Source: Streptomyces sp. BA2
GTDB lineage: Bacteria; Actinomycetota; Actinomycetes; Streptomycetales; Streptomycetaceae
Direction of reading: 5' to 3'
DNA length: 64,000 nucleotides
Assembly: GCF_009769735.1 (NCBI RefSeq)
Contig: NZ_WSRO01000002.1
Span: 5,778,001-5,842,000, forward strand
Under the pieces are notes generated by a model. That model searched no databases, had not been told where the DNA came from, and worked only from the letters and a program-made list of their open reading frames with translations. The position numbers and the translations under genes are program-made. How positions within the stretch are numbered: the first letter of the stretch is position 1; the number at the start of each line of letters is the position of its first letter. Positions 7,705-16,479 of the stretch are shown one piece after another.

Positions 7705-9333
7705 ATCGACGCGTCCACCAGCCCTCCGCCCACCGCCAAGGCCGTTGCCGTTGAACTCACCGGCATCACCAAGCGCTTCCCGGGCGTTGTGGCCAACCAC
7801 GACATCCGCCTGACCGTCCGCAAGGGCACCGTGCATGCCCTCGTCGGCGAGAACGGCGCGGGCAAGTCGACCCTGATGAAGATCCTCTACGGCATGCAGA
7901 AGCCGGACGAGGGCACCATCTCCGTCGACGGCACCCAGGTGACCTTCTCCAGCCCCGCCGACGCCATCGCGCGCGGCATCGGCATGGTCCACCAGCACTT
8001 CATGCTCGCCGACCAGCTCACGGTCCTGGAGAACATCGTTCTCGGGAGCGAGAAGCTGCACGGCATCGGCGGCGCGGCCCGCCGCAAGATCGCGGAGATA
8101 TCCGACCGTTACGGCCTCGGGGTGCGCCCCGACGCCATGGTCGAGGACCTCGGCGTGGCCGACCGGCAGCGCGTGGAGATCCTCAAGGTCCTCTACCGCG
8201 GCGCCACCACGCTGATCCTCGACGAGCCCACGGCCGTGCTCGTGCCGCAGGAGGTCGACGCGCTCTTCGACAACCTGCGCGAGCTGAAGTCCGAGGGCCT
8301 GTCCGTCATCTTCATCTCCCACAAGCTGGGCGAAGTCCTGTCCGTCGCCGACGACATCACCGTCATCCGGCGCGGCACGACCGTCGGCACGGCGATCCCG
8401 TCCGAGACGACGCCCCGCCAGCTCGCCGAGCTGATGGTCGGCAGCGAGCTGCCCACCCCGGAGACCGCCGAGTCGACGGTCACCGACCGCGCGATGATCG
8501 AGGTCAGCGAGCTCAAGCTCCTCGCCGACGGCGAGTCGGGCCGTGCCCTCCTCGACGACATCTCCTTCACCATCCACGAGGGTGAGGTCCTCGGCCTCGC
8601 GGGTGTGGAAGGCAACGGCCAGACCGAGCTGATCGACGCGCTCATCGGCCTCAAGCACGCCGACTCCGGCGTCATCCGCATGGCGGGCCAGGACATCACC
8701 GCGATGGCCACGCGCCACCGCCGCGAGCAGGGCGTCGGCTACATCCCCGAGGACCGCCACCGCCACGGCCTCCTCCTGGAGTCGCCGCTCTGGGAGAACC
8801 GCATCCTCGGGCACGTCACCGAGAAGCCCAACTCCCGTGGCAAGGGCGGCTTCTGGCTCGACCCGAAGGGCGCGCAGGCCGACACCCGGCGCATCGTCGA
8901 GCAGTACGACGTCCGTACCCCCGGCATCGACGTCACGGCAGCGTCCCTCTCCGGCGGCAACCAGCAGAAGCTGATCGTCGGCCGCGAGATGAGCCACAAG
9001 CCCCGCTTCCTGATCGCCGCCCACCCCACCCGCGGTGTGGACGTCGGCGCACAGGCCCAGATCTGGGACCAGATCCGCGAGGCACGGCGCGAGGGACTCG
9101 CCGTCCTCCTCATCTCCGCGGACCTGGACGAGCTGATCGGCCTCTCCGACACCCTCCGCGTGATCTACCGCGGACGGCTCGTCGCCGACGCCGATCCGGC
9201 CACCATCACGCCGGAGGAGCTCGGCTCGGCCATGACCGGTGCGGCCTCGGGCCACCTCGAACACGTAGAAGAAGACGTAGAAGAAGACCCCGAAGAGGGC
9301 TCTGCCGGCACTTCGGAGGACGAGGCCCGATGA
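7705..9333 (+). CDS. Nucleoside ABC importer, dual-domain ATPase (NupO-like)
   Basis: About 542 residues with two fused nucleotide-binding domains, as in RbsA/NupO-type importers. NBD1 has an intact Walker A, GENGAGKST (residues 48-56), Q-loop region HQHFMLADQ, a degenerate signature LGVADRQ and Walker B TTLILDEPTAVL. NBD2 has a degenerate Walker A, GVEGNGQTEL, but a canonical signature, LSGGNQQKLIVGRE. This asymmetry is normal for the family. No ATG, GTG or TTG follows the operator in frame before the conserved fold; an ATC at 7705 has GAGGAG 8 nt upstream and is proposed as a rare start. Its stop overlaps the next gene by ATGA, so translation is coupled. Confidence 0.9.
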   Translation: MDASTSPPPTAKAVAVELTGITKRFPGVVANHDIRLTVRKGTVHALVGENGAGKSTLMKILYGMQKPDEGTISVDGTQVTFSSPADAIARGIGMVHQHFMLADQLTVLENIVLGSEKLHGIGGAARRKIAEISDRYGLGVRPDAMVEDLGVADRQRVEILKVLYRGATTLILDEPTAVLVPQEVDALFDNLRELKSEGLSVIFISHKLGEVLSVADDITVIRRGTTVGTAIPSETTPRQLAELMVGSELPTPETAESTVTDRAMIEVSELKLLADGESGRALLDDISFTIHEGEVLGLAGVEGNGQTELIDALIGLKHADSGVIRMAGQDITAMATRHRREQGVGYIPEDRHRHGLLLESPLWENRILGHVTEKPNSRGKGGFWLDPKGAQADTRRIVEQYDVRTPGIDVTAASLSGGNQQKLIVGREMSHKPRFLIAAHPTRGVDVGAQAQIWDQIREARREGLAVLLISADLDELIGLSDTLRVIYRGRLVADADPATITPEELGSAMTGAASGHLEHVEEDVEEDPEEGSAGTSEDEAR

Positions 9334-10472
9334 AGAAGTTCGACAAGGAGCGCGTGCTCCTCGCGGTGGCCGGACCGGTCATCGCGCTCGTCGTGGCCGT
9401 GGCGCTGACCTCGGTCGTGCTGCTCGCGTCGGGCAAGAACCCGATCGAGCCGTACACCCTGATGCTGGAGCAGATCAGCTACTCCGACGTCCAGGTCCTG
9501 ACCATCAATCAGGCCGGGATGTACTACCTGGCCGCGCTCGCGGTGGCCATCGGCTTCCGCATGAACCTGTTCAACATCGGTGTGGACGGGCAGTACCGCC
9601 TCGCCGCGGTGACCACCGCGGTGGTCGGCGCGCACGTCGCCCTTCCGGCGCCGCTCCAGATCCCGCTCCTGATGCTGGTCGCCATGCTCACCGGCGCCTT
9701 CTGGGCGGGCATCGCGGGCATCCTCAAGACCACCCGCGGGGTCAGCGAGGTCGTCGCGACGATCATGCTCAACGCCATCGCGACGAGCGTCATCGGCTAC
9801 ATGACCCTCACCGACAACTTCGGTGTCCCGGTCGGCAACAACCAGACCACCGGTGAGATGCACGAGTCCGGCTGGTTCCCCGGCATCAGCATGGGCGAGT
9901 CCGGCGAGATCTACGGCTTCGTGATCATCGCCGCGCTCGCGGGCGTCCTGTACTGGCTGGTCCTCAACCGCACCCGCTTCGGCTTCGACCTGCGCGCCAC
10001 CGGCGCCTCCCCGTCGGCCGCCGCGGCCTCCGGCGTGAACGCCAAGCGCATGGTCCTCAGCGCGATGCTGATCTCCGGCGCGGTCGCGGGCCTCGCGGGC
10101 ATGCCGATCCTGCTCGGCGACACCCACACCTACAGCCTCAGCTTCCCCGCAGGCCTCGGCTTCACCGGCATCGGCATCGCGCTGCTCGGCCGCAACAACC
10201 CGGTCGGTATCGCCTTCGCCTCGCTGCTCTGGGCCTTCCTCGACAAGGCATCGCCCGCTCTCGACTACGCGACCCCGGTCGCGTACGACAAGGAGATCGC
10301 GGTGATCATGCAGGGCCTCATCGTGATCGCGGTCGTCGTCTCCTACGAGGCCGTACGCCGTTGGGGCCTCAAGCGCCAGCAGCGCCGCGTTGGTGAGGAA
10401 CTGGCCGCCGCCGCCCGCGACAACGGCAAGAACGGCAACAACGACACCGTGAAGGAGGTGGCTGCCCGATGA
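9330..10472 (+). CDS. Nucleoside ABC importer permease 1 (NupP-like)
   Basis: A 380-residue integral membrane permease of the BMP/ribose type, with about eight to nine hydrophobic segments. It includes the NIGVDGQYRLAAV region and the conserved cytoplasmic loop RATGASPSAAAASGVNAKRM, the likely contact with the ATPase. The start overlaps the ATPase stop by 4 nt and its own stop overlaps permease 2 by 4 nt, a tightly coupled operon. Both termini are cytoplasmic-looking, with a basic and polar C-terminal tail. Confidence 0.92.
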   Translation: MKKFDKERVLLAVAGPVIALVVAVALTSVVLLASGKNPIEPYTLMLEQISYSDVQVLTINQAGMYYLAALAVAIGFRMNLFNIGVDGQYRLAAVTTAVVGAHVALPAPLQIPLLMLVAMLTGAFWAGIAGILKTTRGVSEVVATIMLNAIATSVIGYMTLTDNFGVPVGNNQTTGEMHESGWFPGISMGESGEIYGFVIIAALAGVLYWLVLNRTRFGFDLRATGASPSAAAASGVNAKRMVLSAMLISGAVAGLAGMPILLGDTHTYSLSFPAGLGFTGIGIALLGRNNPVGIAFASLLWAFLDKASPALDYATPVAYDKEIAVIMQGLIVIAVVVSYEAVRRWGLKRQQRRVGEELAAAARDNGKNGNNDTVKEVAAR

Positions 10473-11731
10473 GCTCGGCAACCGTAGCCAAGCCCCCGGC
10501 CAAGCAGCCCGCGCCGGGCCGCCGCCGCATATCGCTCCCCGTCCTCCTCCTGGTGATCGCGGGCGTCCTCGTCCTGACCTCCGTGGTCCGGCTGATCACC
10601 GACGCGAACGGCATCACCTCCACCGGCCAGATGTCGACCGCGCTGCGGCTCGCCGTGCCGATCGGGCTCGCGGGCCTCGGCGGTCTGTGGGCCGAGCGCG
10701 CGGGCGTGGTCAACATCGGCCTTGAGGGCATGCTCATCCTCGGCACCTGGTTCGGCGCGTTCGCCGGTTACCAGTGGGGCCCGTGGGTCGGCATCCTCTT
10801 CGGCATCCTCGGCGGCGCGCTCGGCGGTCTGCTGCACGCGATCGTCACGGTCACCTTCAACGTCAACCACATCGTCTCCGGTGTGGCCTTGAACATCCTC
10901 GCCCTGGGCGTCACGCGCTACCTCTCCACCTTCGCCTTCGAGGGCAAGGAGGGCGGTACGTCGAAGCAGTCGCCGCCGGTGGACTCGCTCGGGGAGTTCT
11001 CCGTGCCGGGTCTCTCCAACTGGCTGCAGGACCTCAACGAGAAGCACTGGTTCCTCGTCTCGGACCTCGCGGGCCTGCTCGGCGGCCTGTTCACCAACCT
11101 GTCGCCGCTCACCGTCATCGCCATCGCGATGGTGCCGCTGAGCTGGTGGGTCCTGTGGCGCACGTCGTTCGGTCTGCGCCTGCGCTCCTGCGGCGAGAAC
11201 CCGGTCGCTGCCGAGTCCCTCGGCGTCAACGTCTACAAGTACAAGTACCTCGCGGTGATCATCTCCGGTGGTCTGGCGGGCCTGGGCGGCGCGTTCCTGT
11301 CGCTGGTCGCCTCCAACATCTACCTGGAGGGCCAGACCGGCGGGCGCGGCTACATCGGCCTCGCCGCCATGATCTTCGGCAACTGGATGCCGGGCGGACT
11401 CGCGCTCGGTGCCGGCCTGTTCGGTTACACCGACAGCCTGAAGCTCCGGGGCGGCGGCACGAACGTGCACGCGCTGCTCCTGCTGCTCGCGATTCTGCTG
11501 GTCATCGGCGCGGCCTACCTCATCTGGCGCAAGCGTTACGTGCCCGCGGCGATCACCGCGGCCGTCTCGGCGCTGATGTTCGCGTGGTACGGCTTGACCG
11601 ACGAGGTGCCCAACCAGGTCGTCACCGCGACGCCGTACGTCGTCACGCTGCTGGTGCTCTCGCTCTCCGCCCAGCGCCTTCGGATGCCGAAGGCGGACGG
11701 CCAGCCCTACCGAAAGGGACAAGGAACGTGA
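10469..11731 (+). CDS. Nucleoside ABC importer permease 2 (NupQ-like)
   Basis: A 420-residue polytopic permease paired with the preceding one. Family landmarks are ERAGVVNIGLEGMLILGTW and the ATPase-contact loop RSCGENPVAAESLGVNVYKYK. It is longer than typical NupQ, with an inserted hydrophilic segment around residues 165-190 (SKQSPPVDSLGEF) and extra hydrophobic segments at the C-terminus. The stop overlaps the GTG of the cytidine deaminase gene, placing uptake and deamination in one transcript. Confidence 0.92.
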   Translation: MSSATVAKPPAKQPAPGRRRISLPVLLLVIAGVLVLTSVVRLITDANGITSTGQMSTALRLAVPIGLAGLGGLWAERAGVVNIGLEGMLILGTWFGAFAGYQWGPWVGILFGILGGALGGLLHAIVTVTFNVNHIVSGVALNILALGVTRYLSTFAFEGKEGGTSKQSPPVDSLGEFSVPGLSNWLQDLNEKHWFLVSDLAGLLGGLFTNLSPLTVIAIAMVPLSWWVLWRTSFGLRLRSCGENPVAAESLGVNVYKYKYLAVIISGGLAGLGGAFLSLVASNIYLEGQTGGRGYIGLAAMIFGNWMPGGLALGAGLFGYTDSLKLRGGGTNVHALLLLLAILLVIGAAYLIWRKRYVPAAITAAVSALMFAWYGLTDEVPNQVVTATPYVVTLLVLSLSAQRLRMPKADGQPYRKGQGT

Positions 11732-12132
11732 CCGAGACCGACTGGGAAGCGCCCGACTGGGACGCGCTGCGGGACGCTGCGCGCGAGGCCATGTCCCGTG
11801 CGTACGCGCCCTACTCAGGCTTCCCGGTCGGTGCCGCGGCCCTCGTGGACGACGGCCGCACGGTGTCGGGCTGCAACGTCGAGAACGCGTCGTACGGCCT
11901 TGGCCTGTGCGCCGAGTGCGGCCTGGTCTCACAGCTCCAGCTCACCGGGGGCGGCCGTCTGACGCACTTCACCTGCGTCGACGCCAAGGGCGAGATCCTG
12001 ATGCCGTGCGGCCGCTGCCGCCAGCTGCTCTACGAGTTCGGCGGCGCGACGCTCCTCCTGGAGACGGCGGCGGGCATCCGGACCCTGGGAGAGATGCTGC
12101 CGGACCCGTTCGGCCCGCAGCACCTCAACTGA
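11728..12132 (+). CDS. cdd: Cytidine deaminase
   Basis: A 134-residue homotetrameric-type enzyme converting cytidine and deoxycytidine to uridine and deoxyuridine. The zinc site is complete: Cys61 with catalytic Glu63 (CAEC) and Cys94/Cys97 (PCGRC). The substrate-binding motif appears as GCNVENASYG. GTG at 11728 overlaps the permease stop (GTGA) and has AAGGAA just upstream. As the last gene of the importer operon it acts on freshly imported cytidine. The product feeds thymidine/uridine phosphorylase encoded next under its own operator. Confidence 0.96.
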   Translation: MTETDWEAPDWDALRDAAREAMSRAYAPYSGFPVGAAALVDDGRTVSGCNVENASYGLGLCAECGLVSQLQLTGGGRLTHFTCVDAKGEILMPCGRCRQLLYEFGGATLLLETAAGIRTLGEMLPDPFGPQHLN

Positions 12133-12137
12133 CGTAC

Positions 12138-12172
12138 GGCCCCTGCCCGTTGTGGATCTTCGGGCGGGGGCC
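12138..12172. terminator. Terminator after cdd
   Basis: Near-perfect stem GGCCCCTGCCCG (12138-12149) with CGGGCGGGGGCC (12161-12172), 11-nt loop, immediately after the stop codon. It closes the ABC-cdd operon and isolates deoA. Confidence 0.75.
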
Positions 12173-12188
12173 GCCTTCATCTCGCGGC

Positions 12189-12204
12189 TCTATGCGCGTA
12201 GAGT
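12189..12204 (+). promoter_or_regulatory. Nucleoside-regulon operator and -10 box of deoA
   Basis: TCTATGCGCGTAGA (12189-12202) matches the regulon palindrome with one change and overlaps a -10 box, TAGAGT (12199-12204). A second half-site-like TTTACGCGC lies at 12217-12225, between the probable start site and the gene. Confidence 0.7.
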
Positions 12205-12241
12205 CGCGATCACCGTTTTACGCGCAAAGAGGGGTTATGCC

Positions 12242-13519
12242 ATGGACGTCATCTCCGTCATCCGTACGAAGCGGGACCGCGGCGAGCTGAGCGGCGAGCA
12301 GATCGACTGGGTCATCGACGCCTATACGCGCGGCGCGGTGGCCGACGAGCAGATGTCGGCCCTGGCCATGGCGATCCTGCTGAACGGCATGAACCGTGGC
12401 GAGATCGCCCGCTGGACGGCCGCCATGATCGCGAGCGGCGAGCGCATGGACTTCTCGTCCCTGTCCCGCCCGACGGCCGACAAGCACTCCACGGGCGGCG
12501 TCGGCGACAAGATCACGCTGCCGCTCGCCCCGCTGGTCGCCGCGTGCGGCGCGGCGGTGCCGCAGCTTTCGGGCCGGGGCCTCGGCCACACCGGCGGCAC
12601 GCTGGACAAGCTGGAGGCGATCCCGGGCTGGCGCGCGCTGCTGTCCAATGAGGAGATGCTGTCGGTCCTGGACGGCGTGGGCTCGGTGATCTGCGCGGCG
12701 GGCGACGGCCTCGCCCCGGCCGACAAGAAGCTGTACGCGCTGCGGGACGTGACGGGAACGGTGGAGGCGATCCCGCTCATTGCTTCCTCGATCATGTCGA
12801 AGAAGATCGCCGAGGGCACGGGCTCGCTGGTTCTGGACGTGAAGGTCGGCACGGGCGCGTTCATGAAGACGCTGGAGGACGCGAGGGAACTGGCGTCCAC
12901 GATGGTGGGCCTTGGCACGGACCACGGCGTACGCACGGTGGCCCTGCTCACGGACATGTCCACGCCGCTTGGCCTGACGGCGGGCAACGCGCTTGAGGTC
13001 CGCGAGTCGGTGGAGGTCCTCGCGGGCGGCGGCCCGTCGGACGTGGTCGAGCTGACCCTCGCGCTGGCGCGGGAGATGCTGGATGCGGCGGGGCTGCGTG
13101 ATGTGGATCCGGCGAAGGCGCTGGCCGATGGCTCGGCGATGGACGTGTGGCGCCGGATGATCTCCGCCCAGGGCGGCGACCCGGACGCGACTCTCCCGGT
13201 GGCCCGGGAGACGCACGTCGTGACGGCGCCGTCGTCCGGCGTCCTCACCCGCCTCGACGCGTACGACGTCGGCGTCGCCGCGTGGCGTCTTGGGGCGGGG
13301 CGTGCGCGTAAGGAGGACGTGGTGCAGGCGGGTGCGGGCGTGGAGCTGCACGCGAAGCCGGGCGCGTCCGTGGCCGCTGGCCAGCCCCTGATGACCCTGC
13401 ACACGGACACCCCCGAGCGGTTCGAGTACGCCTTGCAGGCGGTGGCGGGTTCCTTCGACATCGCCCCGGAGGGCACGGGCTTCGCGGCGACGCCGATTGT
13501 GTTGGACCGCATCGCGTAG
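12242..13519 (+). CDS. deoA: Thymidine phosphorylase
   Basis: A 425-residue enzyme of the pyrimidine nucleoside phosphorylase family, cleaving thymidine or deoxyuridine with phosphate to base and deoxyribose-1-phosphate. The family signature KHSTGGVGDKITLPLAPLV is intact, followed by SGRGLGHTGGTLDKLE. The C-terminal domain ends with the usual VELHAKPG beta region. ATG at 12242 has AGAGGGG 7 nt upstream. It has its own promoter and operator. Its sugar phosphate product would go to the mutase and DeoC encoded about 20 kb away under the same operator class. Confidence 0.96.
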   Translation: MDVISVIRTKRDRGELSGEQIDWVIDAYTRGAVADEQMSALAMAILLNGMNRGEIARWTAAMIASGERMDFSSLSRPTADKHSTGGVGDKITLPLAPLVAACGAAVPQLSGRGLGHTGGTLDKLEAIPGWRALLSNEEMLSVLDGVGSVICAAGDGLAPADKKLYALRDVTGTVEAIPLIASSIMSKKIAEGTGSLVLDVKVGTGAFMKTLEDARELASTMVGLGTDHGVRTVALLTDMSTPLGLTAGNALEVRESVEVLAGGGPSDVVELTLALAREMLDAAGLRDVDPAKALADGSAMDVWRRMISAQGGDPDATLPVARETHVVTAPSSGVLTRLDAYDVGVAAWRLGAGRARKEDVVQAGAGVELHAKPGASVAAGQPLMTLHTDTPERFEYALQAVAGSFDIAPEGTGFAATPIVLDRIA

Positions 13520-13525
13520 GGGTTT

Positions 13526-13697
13526 CTTTTCCCCAACCCCGCCCCTTCCCGAAAACCCGCTGCGCGGGGGCGTCCTCAAACGCCGGACGGCTGAAAATTA
13601 GCCCCTCCGGCGTTTGAGGAGCGGGGTCTGGGGCGGAGCCCCAGGTAGGTCCGGGGCGCAGGCACGGTTTTCGGGAAGGGGCGGGGTTGGGGAAAAG
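13526..13697. repeat. Nested inverted-repeat element between deoA and the STAS gene
   Basis: Outer 32-bp arms at 13526-13557 and 13666-13697 are exact reverse complements. Inside lies a second pair, TCCTCAAACGCCGGA (13573-13587) with TCCGGCGTTTGAGGA (13606-13620), and then a small GGGGC hairpin (13626-13644). A 47-bp segment (13598-13644) recurs exactly at 17658-17704. The inner stem could terminate deoA. No transposase is present, so it resembles a MITE or other dispersed palindromic unit. Confidence 0.85.
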
Positions 13698-13761
13698 CCC
13701 GCCGCAGGCGCGAGGCGCGGCCTACCGATGAGTTCCAGGCCCCCGCACGGTCTCCCTCAAC

Positions 13762-14121
13762 GTGGAAGCCATAACCCCGCCAGACCTGACCCTCACCGGC
13801 ACCCTCGACCGAGAGGCCACGCACCGCCTCTGCGAGGAGGCCCGCGCCACGCTGCAAGCCAGCGACGCGGACGTCCTCGTATGCGACGTCGCAGGCGTAG
13901 GCCCGCCAGTCCTGGCGGCGATAGACGCCCTCGCCCGCCTACAACTCACCGCCCGCCGCACCGGCGGCCGGATCCGCCTCCGCAACCCGGCCCCGCACCT
14001 GCGCGAACTACTGCACCTCGTCGGGCTCCCCATTGAGATCGAGATGGGCCGGCAGGCCGAACAGCGGGAACCACCGCGGCGTGTCCAGGAAGCAGTGGAA
14101 GCCCGCGATCCGCCCCTCTGA
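13762..14121 (+). CDS. STAS-domain protein
   Basis: A 119-residue protein with a STAS (anti-sigma antagonist/MlaB-like) fold: a beta strand TLTGTLD, a central VLVCDVAGVGPP and a helical C-terminal part. The usual phosphorylatable Ser after the D of the core motif is absent (DVAGVGPPVL), so it may not be switched by phosphorylation. The GTG start has no strong ribosome-binding site. The last 114 nt are antisense to the 3' end of the ECF sigma gene, so both strands are coding there. Confidence 0.7.
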   Translation: MEAITPPDLTLTGTLDREATHRLCEEARATLQASDADVLVCDVAGVGPPVLAAIDALARLQLTARRTGGRIRLRNPAPHLRELLHLVGLPIEIEMGRQAEQREPPRRVQEAVEARDPPL

Positions 14122-15015
14122 GATCTCGATGACCTGAACCGCCCACGGCGCGAACCCGCCCTTCTCCGGGTCGGGCTTGTAGTGGGCGAAGCCCGGAGTG
14201 CCGTTGACCTCCACCGGGAACAGCTTGCTGTCGGCGCAGGAGGCGCCGATGGTCGACATGAAGCCGGTGATGTCGGACGTGCCGCGCAGCCACAGGTCGA
14301 ACGGGGGCATCGTCATGATGGCGTCTTCGTGCAGCAGCGCCGTCAGCGCCGCCATGTCGTAACCCTCGAAGGCCGCGACATACCGCTCGAGCAGCTTCTG
14401 CTGTTCGTCGTCCAGGGGATCGGACACGGCCGTGTCGTCGCCCGGTCCCTCGGCCAGCGTCGCCCGCGCCCGCTGCAACGCGCTGTTGACGGAGGCCACC
14501 GAGGTGTCGAGGAGCTCGGCGGCCTCGCTGGCCTTCCAGGCGAGGACCTCGCGCAGGATCAGCACGGCCCGCTGCTTGGGCGGCAGTTGCTGGAGCGCGG
14601 CGACGAAGGCGAGCCGCACCGATTCCTTGGCCACGGCCGCCTCCGCGGGGTCGCTGACGGAGGGCAGCACGCGCGCGTCCGGCATCGGCTCCAGCCACAC
14701 ATTGTCCGGGCGGGGAGTGAGCGCGGCCTGCGCGAGCGGCGCCGCCGCGGTCAGGTCCATGGGGCGGGCGCGGCGGTTGCCGGCGTTCAGCATGTCCAGG
14801 CAGACGTTCGTCGCGATCCTGTACAGCCACGACCTCAGGCTGGAGCGGCCCTCGAACTTCTCGTAGCTCCGCCAGGCGCGCACCATCGTGTCCTGCACCG
14901 CGTCCTCGGCCTCGAAGGCCGAGCCCAGCATGCGATAGCAGTACCCGGTCAGCTCGACCCGGTGCTTCTCCAGCGTGACGTCCAGTTCCGACGTCGTCCC
15001 TGCGATGTCAGTCAT
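14008..15015 (-). CDS. ECF sigma factor with C-terminal SnoaL-like domain (SigG/SigX5 type)
   Basis: A 335-residue group IV sigma factor. Region 2 is near residues 20-90 (AEDAVQDTMVRAWRSYEKF) and region 4 includes LPPKQRAVLILREVL followed by a helix-turn-helix (SEAAELLDTSVASVNSALQRAR). Residues about 210-335 form a SnoaL/NTF2-like domain (YDMAALTALLHEDAIMTMPP), as in SigG/SigJ-type ECFs where the domain, not an anti-sigma factor, controls activity. ATG at 15015 follows a GGTGGG stretch. No anti-sigma gene is adjacent; the convergent STAS gene is the only possible partner. Confidence 0.9.
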   Translation of the reverse strand: MTDIAGTTSELDVTLEKHRVELTGYCYRMLGSAFEAEDAVQDTMVRAWRSYEKFEGRSSLRSWLYRIATNVCLDMLNAGNRRARPMDLTAAAPLAQAALTPRPDNVWLEPMPDARVLPSVSDPAEAAVAKESVRLAFVAALQQLPPKQRAVLILREVLAWKASEAAELLDTSVASVNSALQRARATLAEGPGDDTAVSDPLDDEQQKLLERYVAAFEGYDMAALTALLHEDAIMTMPPFDLWLRGTSDITGFMSTIGASCADSKLFPVEVNGTPGFAHYKPDPEKGGFAPWAVQVIEISEGRIAGFHCFLDTPRWFPLFGLPAHLDLNGEPDEVQ

Positions 15016-15132
15016 CCCAACCCACCCCTGCGGCTGCCACGAAAGTCCCAGCACTTTGGAAGCTACCGCAGCCCACTGACAACGGCCCCCGGAGTGGGAA
15101 AACCCGCAGGCGGGAGGAGGGTCGCCCGGGGC

Positions 15133-15174
15133 AGCTGGTGCGCGCCCGGGACGGCTAGTGCGCGCCCGGGACGG
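15133..15174. repeat. 20-bp direct repeat downstream of the MFS gene
   Basis: The unit GCGCGCCCGGGACGGCTAGT occurs twice in succession just after the MFS stop codon, preceded by a partial copy. Each unit contains the palindrome GCGCCCGGG. It may be a remnant of slippage; no coding role is evident. Confidence 0.75.
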
Positions 15175-16479
15175 CTAGTGCGCGGCCACAAGCCCCCGCC
15201 GAGCCCGCCGCTCCTGGACGCGAGCCACGTGCGACCCCCACACGGTGAGCGACACGACGCCGAGCACCGCGAGGAGACCCAGGCCCACCGTCCCCGCCCA
15301 GCCCCCCGCGTGGAAGGCGACCGCGCCGAGCGTGCCGCCCGCGCTTGAGCCCAGGTAGTACGCGGACTGGTAGAGCGCCGAAGCCTGCGCACGCCCCGTG
15401 GTGGCCGTACGGCTCACGGACGACGAGGCGACCGCGTGACCGGCGAAGAAGCCGGCGGTGATCAGGACGAGCCCGAGCAGCACCATGACCAGGGACTCGG
15501 AGAGCGAGAGCAACAGCCCGCCCGCCGTCGTGCTCACCGCCAGGTACAGCGCCCCGCGCCGGCCGAGCCGAGCCACCAGCTTCCCGGCGGCGGCCGACGA
15601 GACCGTACCGACGAGATAGACCAGGAAGATCGAGCCGATGATGCCCTGCGGGAGCGAGAAGGGCGCCTCGGTGAGGCGGTAGCCGATCACCGTGTAGACC
15701 GCGCCGAACACGGTCATGAACAGCGCGCCGATCGCGTACAGGCGGCACAGCAGCGGGTTGGAGAGGTGTGAACGGATCGTGCGGCCAAGGGCCTTGGGGT
15801 TGAGCGAGCCCGCCGTGAAGTGCCGCGGCGAGGGGAGCAGCGCGCGGAAGGCGAGGGCGCACAGGACGGCCACGACACCCACCACGCCCAAGGCCACGCG
15901 CCAGCCCCATGCCTGCGCGACCCAGCCGGTGATGATGCGCCCGCTCATGCCGCCGATGGAGTTCCCCGCCACGAACATGCCGATCGCGGCGACCAGCGCC
16001 TTGGGCCTGACCTCTTCCGCGAGGAAGGCCATCGCGGACGCCGGAAGCCCGGCGAGCGCCGCACCCTGCACGGCACGCAGCGCGATGAGGGCGCCGATGG
16101 AGGGCGCGAAGGGGACGAGGAGACCCACGACCACCGCGACCGTCAGCGAAACCGTCATCAGCGTCCGGCGCCCGAACCGCTCGCTGAGCGCGCTCAGGGG
16201 CAGTACGAAGAGGGCCAGCGCGCCCGTGGCGGCCGACACCGTCCAGCTCGCGGAGCTCGCGCTGACGCCGAAGTCGGCGGAGACGAGGGGGAGCAGCGCC
16301 TGCGTGGAGTAGAGGAGGGCGAAGGTGGCGACACCGGCGAGGAAGAGGGCGAAGCTCATCCGGCGGTAGCCGGGGCCGCCGGGGGTCAGCCGGGAGTCGG
16401 CTTCGGGAAAGGCATCGGTGGACGACGGAGGAAGGGCGGCCGCGTGGGTGGCGGACGCCCCGCTACTGGCAGGAGGCAT
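15175..16479 (-). CDS. MFS transporter (Bcr/CmlA or YnfM-like)
   Basis: A 434-residue transporter with about 12 membrane segments beginning near residue 40 (MSFALFLAGVATFALLYSTQ) after a polar Ser/Ala-rich N-terminus. The loop SERFGRRTLM between helices 2 and 3 is the MFS signature. It probably exports small molecules; the substrate is unknown. ATG at 16479 has no ribosome-binding site, but a -10 box TACGTT (complement of 16486-16491) lies 6 nt upstream, implying a leaderless transcript. It is divergent from a LysR gene that likely controls it. Confidence 0.88.
   Translation of the reverse strand: MPPASSGASATHAAALPPSSTDAFPEADSRLTPGGPGYRRMSFALFLAGVATFALLYSTQALLPLVSADFGVSASSASWTVSAATGALALFVLPLSALSERFGRRTLMTVSLTVAVVVGLLVPFAPSIGALIALRAVQGAALAGLPASAMAFLAEEVRPKALVAAIGMFVAGNSIGGMSGRIITGWVAQAWGWRVALGVVGVVAVLCALAFRALLPSPRHFTAGSLNPKALGRTIRSHLSNPLLCRLYAIGALFMTVFGAVYTVIGYRLTEAPFSLPQGIIGSIFLVYLVGTVSSAAAGKLVARLGRRGALYLAVSTTAGGLLLSLSESLVMVLLGLVLITAGFFAGHAVASSSVSRTATTGRAQASALYQSAYYLGSSAGGTLGAVAFHAGGWAGTVGLGLLAVLGVVSLTVWGSHVARVQERRARRGLVAAH

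Noticed and set aside
7159..9264. A 701-codon minus-strand frame antisense to bmp2 and the ABC ATPase
   Set aside because: The sense proteins are unambiguous; the antisense frame has no start context or domain.
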